A stretch of DNA of 64,000 nt from Massilia sp. MS-15 (lineage in GTDB: Bacteria > Pseudomonadota > Gammaproteobacteria > Burkholderiales > Burkholderiaceae_D): positions 1-64,000 of the forward strand of contig NZ_JAIWIA010000030.1 of NCBI RefSeq assembly GCF_020176695.1, given 5' to 3'. The notes below the pieces were generated by a model. The model did no database searches, was not told the DNA's origin, and worked only from the letters and a program-made list of their open reading frames with translations. This document shows, piece after piece, positions 58,222-64,000 of this stretch (the first letter of the stretch is position 1; each line of letters begins with the position of its first letter). Position numbers and translations under genes: made by a program.

Positions 58222-58585
58222 GCTGACTTTCGCAAATAGGCTGTGCGCAACGCTTCATTATAAGACAGGCCTTTTGGCGCTGACACGCGCACTGCTGAGC
58301 CAAGGTTTAAGCCAGCGCAATGCCACCCGACAAGCCCCGAGATATCAAGCAAATAAGGGTCGTGGCAGGGGTGATAACACCCTGCGCCAGAGTGTGGCGT
58401 GGACGCGCCGCAATGAGGTGTTCCCTCACAGAAATTTCTTGTCGGGGTGCATCCTTTTCGCTACGATCTAACGCGGTGCCTCATATATATGCACCAAGTA
58501 CCGGTTTTAACAGAGAAATTCCCACCCGGGCGTTCAACATCAGGTTTTCCGCATCAGGCGGTAAGGGAAGTCAAGGAGTACGCTC
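58222..58585. other. Divergent intergenic region between mrcA and pilM
   Basis: No gene is seen in these 364 bases. A candidate pilM promoter lies at 58439-58467. A GGTGC/GCACC hairpin around an AT-rich loop lies at about 58475-58495, in the pilM leader. The mrcA promoter must also lie here, but I cannot place it. Confidence 0.55.
58439..58467 (+). promoter_or_regulatory. Candidate promoter of pilMNOPQ
   Basis: TTGTCG at 58439-58444, 17 nt, TACGAT at 58462-58467; each box matches 4 of 6. It would leave a leader of about 110 nt before pilM. Confidence 0.4.
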
Positions 58586-59665
58586 GTGATTAATCTAGGT
58601 TCCTTGTTCGGGAAGTCCAGTCCGCCGATGGTCGGGCTCGATATCAGCACGTCGGGCGTGCGCCTGGTCGAGCTGGGCGATGCCGGCAAGGGTGAACTGC
58701 GCCTGGAGCGCTATGCCGCCGAGCCGCTGCCGCGCGGGGCGGTCGTGGACGGCAACATCGAAAACATCGAACAGGTCTCCGAAGCCGTGCGCCGCGTCTG
58801 GAAGAAGAGCGGTACCCGTGCGCGCCACGTGGCGCTGGGCATGCCGCCGGCCGCGGTGATCACCAAGAAGATCATCCTGCCGGCCGGCCTGTCGGAAGAC
58901 CAGCTGGAAGTGCAGGTGGAGTCGGAAGCCAGCCAGTACATCCCGTTCGCGCTGGATGAGGTAAGCCTCGACTTCGACGTCATCGGCCAGGCCCCGCATG
59001 CGCAGGAAGACATGGAAGTCATGCTGGCCGCCGCGCGCCGCGAAAAGGTCGAGGACCGGGTCGCGATCGCCGAGGCGGCCGGCCTTACCGCCATCGTGAT
59101 GGACATCGAATCCTATGCCGCGCGCGCCGCGCTGGACCGCGCCACGCGCGGCCGCGCCGGCATTGCGAAGCCGGAGCAGATCGTGGCCCTGTTCCAGATC
59201 GGTGCCCAGTCCACCCACGTGTCGGTGCTGCAGGACGGCGAGACCATCTACGAGCGCGAGCAGCCCTTCGGCGGCAACCAGCTGACCCAGGACATCGTGC
59301 GTGCCTATGGCCTGTCGTTCGAGGAGGCGGAAACCCGCAAGAAGAGCGGCGACCTGCCCGAGAACTACCGCGCCGACCTGCTCGCGCCCTTCCTGGAAAG
59401 CGCGGCGCTGGAAATCACGCGCGCGATCCAGTTCTTCTTCACCTCCACGCCCTACACCCGTATCGACGAGCTGTACCTGGCCGGCGGCTGCGCCGCGCTG
59501 CCCGGCCTGCTCGAGCTGATCGGCAGCCGCACTCGCATCCCGAGCAGCATCGTCGCGCCCTTCGAGGGCATGGCCTTCGGCGCGCCGGTGCGCGAACAGC
59601 AGCTGCGCCAGGAAGGCGCGGCCTACCTGGTCGCCTGCGGCCTGGCCCTGCGGAGGTTCGCTTGA
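58586..59665 (+). CDS. pilM: Type IV pilus assembly protein PilM
   Basis: 359 aa, actin-like cytoplasmic protein. The N-terminal phosphate loop is VGLDISTSGVRLVEL; QIGAQSTHVSVLQDGETIY and LYLAGGCAALPGLLELIGSR mark the later ATPase motifs. PilM binds the PilN N-terminus and links the motor side to the PilNOPQ alignment complex. The start is GTG at 58586 with AAGGAG upstream. The stop overlaps pilN. Confidence 0.96.
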   Translation: MINLGSLFGKSSPPMVGLDISTSGVRLVELGDAGKGELRLERYAAEPLPRGAVVDGNIENIEQVSEAVRRVWKKSGTRARHVALGMPPAAVITKKIILPAGLSEDQLEVQVESEASQYIPFALDEVSLDFDVIGQAPHAQEDMEVMLAAARREKVEDRVAIAEAAGLTAIVMDIESYAARAALDRATRGRAGIAKPEQIVALFQIGAQSTHVSVLQDGETIYEREQPFGGNQLTQDIVRAYGLSFEEAETRKKSGDLPENYRADLLAPFLESAALEITRAIQFFFTSTPYTRIDELYLAGGCAALPGLLELIGSRTRIPSSIVAPFEGMAFGAPVREQQLRQEGAAYLVACGLALRRFA

Positions 59666-60300
59666 ATATCCGCATTAACCTGTTACCCCACCGCGAAGCG
59701 CGCCGCAAGCAGAAGCAGGCCGCCTTCGTCGCCCTGCTGGCGGCGGGCGCCGTGGTCGGCGCCGCCGTGGTACTGCTGGTCGGCGCCTGGAATGCCAGCC
59801 GCATCGCGGTCCAGAACCAGCGCAACCTGGTGCTCAAGACGGCCAGCGCGGAACTGGACAAGAAGATCGGCGAGATCCGCACCCTGAAGGAAGAGATCGA
59901 GGCCCTGAAGGCGCGCCAGCAGGCGGTCGAGGACCTGCAGGGCGACCGCAACCAGTCGGTCTACCTGCTCGACGAACTGGTGCGCCAGACGCCGGAAGGA
60001 GTGGTCCTGAAATCCTTCCGCCAGGATGGCCGCAAGGTCACGCTGAGTGGCTATGCACAGTCGCAGGAGCGGGTCTCCGAACTGCTGCGCAACGTGTCCG
60101 GTCCGTCGCCCTGGCTGGAAGCGCCGAACCTGACCGAAATCAAGGCCACCACGCTCGACAAGAGCAAGACCGGCCGCAAGGTCGTCGAGTTCCAGGTGGA
60201 CGTGGCGCTCAAGCGTCCGCGCGAACAGGACGCGGCCGCCGACGGCACCGGCGCGCCGTCGCCCAAGCTCGCGAAAGCGGCGCCGCAGGAGCGCGACTGA
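59662..60300 (+). CDS. pilN: Type IV pilus inner-membrane protein PilN
   Basis: 212 aa. The conserved PilM-binding tail INLLPHREARRKQKQ opens the protein, then one membrane helix (about 22-45), a coiled coil (about 55-95) and a ferredoxin-like domain. The start is TTG at 59662 (TTGA overlap with the pilM stop), with GGAGG 5 nt upstream. The C-terminus carries an extra Ala/Lys-rich tail. Confidence 0.95.
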   Translation: MNIRINLLPHREARRKQKQAAFVALLAAGAVVGAAVVLLVGAWNASRIAVQNQRNLVLKTASAELDKKIGEIRTLKEEIEALKARQQAVEDLQGDRNQSVYLLDELVRQTPEGVVLKSFRQDGRKVTLSGYAQSQERVSELLRNVSGPSPWLEAPNLTEIKATTLDKSKTGRKVVEFQVDVALKRPREQDAAADGTGAPSPKLAKAAPQERD

Positions 60301-60303
60301 CCC

Positions 60304-61038
60304 ATGAATATCGATCTCAAAGACCTCGGCGCCCGCTTCGCGGCCCAGTTCCAGGATCTGCAGGGACGCCAGCCCGGCCAGTGGCCGCTGGCGCCGCGCC
60401 TGCTGTGCGCGGCCGGCGTGATGGCGGCCGTCGTCGGCCTCGGCTACTTCTTCTACTGGGACGATCAGTTCACCCGCCAGAAGAAGGGCGCCAGCGAGGA
60501 AGCCTCGCTGCGCACCGAGTACCGCAGCAAGATGGCGCAGGCGATCAACCTCGAAGCCCTGCAGCAACAGAAGGTGCAGGTCGACCAGTACGTCGAGCGC
60601 CTCGAGAAGCAGCTGCCGAACAAGTCCGAGATGGCCGACCTGCTGTCTGACATCAACCAGGCCGGTGTCGGCCGCGGCCTGCAGTTCGAGCTGTTCAAGC
60701 CGGGCGCCGAAGTGATCCGCGACTACTACGCCGAGCAGCCGATCGACATCAAGGTGACCGGCAAGTACAACGACGTGGGCGCCTTCGCCGCCGACATGGC
60801 CAACCTGCCGCGCATCGTCACGCTCAACAACATGGCGATGGAGCTGAAGGACGGCGTGCTGTCGCTGCAGGCGGTGGCCAAGACCTTCCGCTACCTCGAT
60901 CCGGACGAGATCAGCGCGCAGAAGAAGGCGCGCGACGAGCGCAAGGGCAAGGGCAAGAAAGGCAAGAAGGGCAAGGGCAAGGACGCCGATGCGGACAGCG
61001 ACGGCAAGGCCGGCGCAAGCAAGGGAAAACGGAAATGA
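60304..61038 (+). CDS. pilO: Type IV pilus inner-membrane protein PilO
   Basis: 244 aa. One helix at about 38-58 (LLCAAGVMAAVVGLGYFFYW), a coiled coil (about 65-110), and a pilO-type domain with DINQAGVGRGLQFELFKPG. The last ~40 residues are an unusual Lys/Gly-rich tail (KGKGKKGKKGKGKDADADSD). PilO pairs with PilN. It overlaps pilP by 4 nt. Confidence 0.95.
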   Translation: MNIDLKDLGARFAAQFQDLQGRQPGQWPLAPRLLCAAGVMAAVVGLGYFFYWDDQFTRQKKGASEEASLRTEYRSKMAQAINLEALQQQKVQVDQYVERLEKQLPNKSEMADLLSDINQAGVGRGLQFELFKPGAEVIRDYYAEQPIDIKVTGKYNDVGAFAADMANLPRIVTLNNMAMELKDGVLSLQAVAKTFRYLDPDEISAQKKARDERKGKGKKGKKGKGKDADADSDGKAGASKGKRK

Positions 61039-61577
61039 TGCGGCTGCGACTACTGGCTGCCCTCGGCGCGGCCCTGCTGCTGGCCGGCTGCGGCGACGGC
61101 GACGTGCAGGAGGTGCGCGACTGGATGAAGAAGGTCGAGCGCGAAACCGTGCCGGCGGTGAAGCCGCTGCCGGAACCGAAGGATTTCGTGCCCTACGCCT
61201 ATCAGCCGGGCGCCGCCATCGAGCCGTTCAGCGAAACCAAGCTGCTCAACGAGCTGGCGCGGGTGGCGGCCAACAGCGCCAACCCGCTGCAGCCGGACGC
61301 CGGACGCGTGCGCGAAGTGCTCGAGAACTACCCGCTCGACACCATGCGCATGGTCGGCACGCTGCAGAAGGCCGGGGTGAATTACGCGCTGGTCCAGATC
61401 GATGCCTCGATCTTCCAGGTCAAGGCTGGCCAGCGCATCGGACAGAATCACGGGTTGGTCACGCGCGTCAGCGAAGGCGCGATCGACATCAGGGAAGTCG
61501 TGCAGGACCCCACCGGCGACTGGGTGGCGCGCAAGGCGACCATCGAGCTGGCGGACAGCAAGGAGAGCAGCAAATGA
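61035..61577 (+). CDS. pilP: Type IV pilus lipoprotein PilP
   Basis: 180 aa. A lipoprotein signal ends LLLAGC (lipobox). The C-terminal beta domain has YPLDTMRMVGTLQKAGVNYA and GQRIGQNHGLVTRVSEGAID. PilP joins PilNO to the PilQ secretin. The stop overlaps pilQ by 4 nt. Confidence 0.95.
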   Translation: MMRLRLLAALGAALLLAGCGDGDVQEVRDWMKKVERETVPAVKPLPEPKDFVPYAYQPGAAIEPFSETKLLNELARVAANSANPLQPDAGRVREVLENYPLDTMRMVGTLQKAGVNYALVQIDASIFQVKAGQRIGQNHGLVTRVSEGAIDIREVVQDPTGDWVARKATIELADSKESSK

Positions 61578-63784
61578 GCCCACGCATGAACCATCGCAGT
61601 ACCATCCGCCTCGCGGCGCCGGCCTGGCTGGCGCGCGGCGCCTCGTTCTGCCTCGCGCTCCTGCTGGCGCTGGGCGCCGGCGCGGCCGCCGCCCAGGGCA
61701 ATGCCATCGAATCGATCACGGCCAACCAGCAGGGCGGCAACGTGGTCCTGCACATCGCCATGCGCGAGGCGCCGGCGCGCGCGCCGATCGGCTTCTCGAT
61801 CACCAATCCGGCGCGCATCGCGCTCGACTTCGGCGCCACCGCCAACGCCACCGGCAAGCAGTCCCAGGACGTCAACCTGGGCGACGTGCGCGGCCTGAAC
61901 CTGGTCCAGGCCGGCGAGCGCACCCGCCTGGTGCTGAACCTGGCACGGCCGCTGAACTATGCCACCGCCATCGACGGCAAGTCGGTGATGGTCACCATCG
62001 AAGGCTCGGGCGCCGTGGCCCAGGCCGTGAACGCCGCCGGACAGCCGATGGCCAGCGCGGCGCCGGCACCTGCGCCCGCGGCGCGCCACATCCTGCGCGA
62101 CCTCGACTTCCGCCGCGGCAGCAATGGCGAGGGCCGGGTCGTGGTCGACCTGCCGCACGGCCAGGTCGGCGTCGACGTGCGCCAGGCCGGCAACCAGGTG
62201 ATCGTCGACTTCCTGCGCACCGGTCTGCCGGAAGCGCTGCGCCGGCGCCTGGACGTGAGCGACTTCGGCACCCCGGTCACGCGCGTGAGCACCGCCACCC
62301 AGGGCGAGAACGTGCGCATGACCATCGAGGCCCAGGGCGCCTGGGAACAGTCGGTATACCAGAGCGACACCCAGCTGATCGTGGACGTGCGTCCGGTCAA
62401 GGAAGACCCGAACCGCCCGGGCGGCGGCAACGCCACCGGCTACCGCGGCGAGAAACTGTCCTTCAACTTCCAGAACGTCGAAGTGCGCGCCGCCCTGCAG
62501 GCGATCGCCGACATCTCGGGCCTGAACATCATCACCAGCGACTCCGTCACCGGCAACCTGACCCTGCGCCTGCGCGACGTGCCCTGGGACCAGGCGCTCG
62601 ACGTGGTGCTGCAGGCCAAGGGCCTGGACATGCGCAAGAACGGCACCGTGCTGTGGATCGCGCCCAAGGAAGAACTGCTGACCAAGGAAAAGCTCGAGCT
62701 CGAGCAGCGCGCCCAGATCGCCGACCTCGAGCCGCTGCGCTCCGAGATCTTCCAGCTGAACTACCAGAAGGTGGAAGCCTTCCGCACGGTGTTCGGCCTG
62801 GACGCCAACGGCGCCGCCACCACCGGCAGCGACACCGGCCGCAACCGCGTGCTGTCGCGCCGCGGCAGCGCCATCATCGACCCGCGCACCAACCAGCTGT
62901 TCGTGACCGACATCGCGTCCAAGATCGAGGATATCCGCAAGCTGATCCAGAAGACCGACGTCGCCTCGAAGCAGGTGCTGATCGAGGCGCGCCTGGTGGA
63001 AGCGAACGACGGCTTCTCGCGCAACCTGGGCGCCAAGCTCGGCTTCGCCGACCTGCGCACCCTGCGCGGCGGCGACTCCGGCTGGCAGGTCAAGGGCAAC
63101 GAGCGGGTCGCCATCGGCGGCAACCTCACCGGCGTCGGCCAGGTCACCGGCCAGACCCCGGACGATGGCGACGGCTACACCAACACGACCATGGTCAACC
63201 TGCCGGCGGCGGCGATTGGCGGCACCCCCGCGTCCTCGCTCGCGTTCAGCCTGTTCTCCTCGGCCGCCAACCGCTTCCTGAACCTGGAACTGTCGGCGCT
63301 GGAAGCGGACGGCAAGGGCAAGATCATCTCCAGCCCGCGCGTGGTCACCGAGGACAAGCAGATCGCCGTGATCGAGCAGGGCATCGAGCTGCCCTACCAG
63401 GTCGCCACCAGCAGCGGCGCGACCTCGATCACGTTCAAGAAGGCCAACCTGCGCCTGGAAGTGACGCCGCAGATCACCCCGGACGGCAACGTCGTGCTCG
63501 ACGTCGACGTCAACAAGGACTCCAAGGGCGAGGAAACCCGGGCCGGCCCGGCGATCAACACCCAGCACGTGAAGACCAAGGTGATGGTGGAAAACGGCGG
63601 CACGGTGGTGCTGGGCGGAATCTACCAGCAGACCGAGCGCAATAACGAGAACAAGGTGCCGCTGCTGGGCGACGTGCCGGTGCTGGGCTACCTGTTCAAG
63701 TCCACCGGCCGCGAAAGCACCAAGACCGAATTACTGGTGTTCATCACGCCGAAGATCGTGACCGACGCCGCAGCCGGGCGCTGA
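61574..63784 (+). CDS. pilQ: Type IV pilus secretin PilQ
   Basis: 736 aa outer-membrane secretin. A signal peptide (to about AAAAQG), two AMIN domains that bind peptidoglycan (about 40-270), a secretin/TonB short N domain (LSFNFQNVEVRAALQAIADI), N1 repeats, then the secretin core with KIISSPRVVTEDKQIAVIEQ and VPLLGDVPVLGYLFKST near the end. The ATG at 61574 overlaps the pilP stop; an ORF extension upstream is a shadow of pilO/pilP. Confidence 0.97.
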   Translation: MSPRMNHRSTIRLAAPAWLARGASFCLALLLALGAGAAAAQGNAIESITANQQGGNVVLHIAMREAPARAPIGFSITNPARIALDFGATANATGKQSQDVNLGDVRGLNLVQAGERTRLVLNLARPLNYATAIDGKSVMVTIEGSGAVAQAVNAAGQPMASAAPAPAPAARHILRDLDFRRGSNGEGRVVVDLPHGQVGVDVRQAGNQVIVDFLRTGLPEALRRRLDVSDFGTPVTRVSTATQGENVRMTIEAQGAWEQSVYQSDTQLIVDVRPVKEDPNRPGGGNATGYRGEKLSFNFQNVEVRAALQAIADISGLNIITSDSVTGNLTLRLRDVPWDQALDVVLQAKGLDMRKNGTVLWIAPKEELLTKEKLELEQRAQIADLEPLRSEIFQLNYQKVEAFRTVFGLDANGAATTGSDTGRNRVLSRRGSAIIDPRTNQLFVTDIASKIEDIRKLIQKTDVASKQVLIEARLVEANDGFSRNLGAKLGFADLRTLRGGDSGWQVKGNERVAIGGNLTGVGQVTGQTPDDGDGYTNTTMVNLPAAAIGGTPASSLAFSLFSSAANRFLNLELSALEADGKGKIISSPRVVTEDKQIAVIEQGIELPYQVATSSGATSITFKKANLRLEVTPQITPDGNVVLDVDVNKDSKGEETRAGPAINTQHVKTKVMVENGGTVVLGGIYQQTERNNENKVPLLGDVPVLGYLFKSTGRESTKTELLVFITPKIVTDAAAGR

Positions 63785-63847
63785 TCCGTCCCTTTTGCCT
63801 CCCTGGCCAGACAACGCGACATCACAACAACAAGGAAGAACAGATTC

Positions 63848-64000
63848 ATGCACCATACAGCGAAACAGGAGGTCCTGGCCACGCTCGGCCGCTGGACCGC
63901 GATCGGGCTCGTGGCGGCCAGCCTGGCAGCCTGCGGCGGCGGCGGCGGTAATCCCGGCACCACGGTCGGCGGCGGCGGCTCGGGCTCGGGTGGCGGCGGG
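63848..64000 (+). CDS. Start of a lipoprotein gene (cut by the window end)
   Basis: Only 51 residues are visible. MHHTAKQEVLATLGRWTAIG leads to a lipobox SLAAC at about residues 25-29, then GGGGG and a Gly/Ser-rich linker (GGGGSGSGGGG). This is the look of large surface lipoproteins with Ig-like or similar repeats in Massilia-type genomes. It follows pilQ by 63 nt with GGAAGAAC upstream. In many relatives aroK is the next gene after pilQ. Function unknown. Confidence 0.7.
   Translation, partial: MHHTAKQEVLATLGRWTAIGLVAASLAACGGGGGNPGTTVGGGGSGSGGGG

Noticed and set aside
55864-58239. 791-aa open frame antisense to mrcA
   Set aside because: A shadow frame. All catalytic motifs of PBP1A lie on the minus strand.
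61448-63568. 706-aa open frame antisense to pilQ
   Set aside because: A shadow frame with low-complexity composition. PilQ is clear in the plus direction and fits the pilMNOP order.

Overview
The window is a GC-rich betaproteobacterial chromosome segment, most likely Oxalobacteraceae of the Massilia/Telluria/Duganella type. This is inferred from the ribosomal protein sequences, a PEP-CTERM protein with its sigma-54-type promoter, System II (ResB/CcsB) cytochrome c maturation, the mrcA | pilMNOPQ arrangement and the lptM-lysA | cyaY arrangement. No integrase, transposase, phage gene or CRISPR array was seen.

Layout. (1) 1-433: rpsJ, standing alone and followed by a strong terminator. (2) 0.6-12.3 kb: an accessory block lying between rpsJ and rplC, which are normally adjacent. 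All its protein genes are on the minus strand. It holds ggpPS (fused glucosylglycerol-phosphate phosphatase/synthase) with an MscS channel; a Ter stress cassette (terD, ATP-grasp, PRTase-TRSP, HAD, PRTase-PELOTA, CitE-like lyase, terA); and a PEP-CTERM protein. A plus-strand tRNA-Val(GAC) closes the block. (3) 12.5-26.9 kb: the rest of the S10 operon (rplC to rpsQ), the spc operon (rplN to rpmJ, with secY and infA) and the alpha operon (rpsM to rplQ), with internal promoters and attenuator-like leaders. (4) 27-38.4 kb: envelope functions. These are a transglutaminase-like protease, DsbD, a Spy/CpxP-like chaperone divergent from a two-component system, an RND efflux pump, and an unknown membrane protein. 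(5) 38.6-44.7 kb: hemB, engB, a cytochrome c4-type dihaem protein, resB and ccsB. (6) 44.7-49.5 kb: a periplasmic oxidative-repair locus (5-hydroxyisourate hydrolase, GlcG/HbpS-like protein, CusR/HprR-type two-component system, msrP, msrQ) with a CusR-type box in the divergent promoter. (7) 49.6-51.4 kb: lysA, lptM, cyaY. (8) 51.7-55.6 kb: a Yip1 / MacA-like / MacB-like ABC export operon. (9) 55.9-63.8 kb: mrcA divergent from pilMNOPQ, then the start of a lipoprotein gene cut by the window end.

How the parts work together. The core is translation plus SecY and RNA polymerase alpha. Around it sit several stress modules: osmotic (GgpPS plus MscS), Ter (TerD-domain proteins plus a predicted nucleoside-like metabolite pathway), envelope folding and efflux (Spy-like, DsbD, two-component system, RND), and periplasmic methionine-sulfoxide repair (MsrPQ with its likely sensor). 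A small family of palindromic REP/BIME-like repeats lies between genes at four places.
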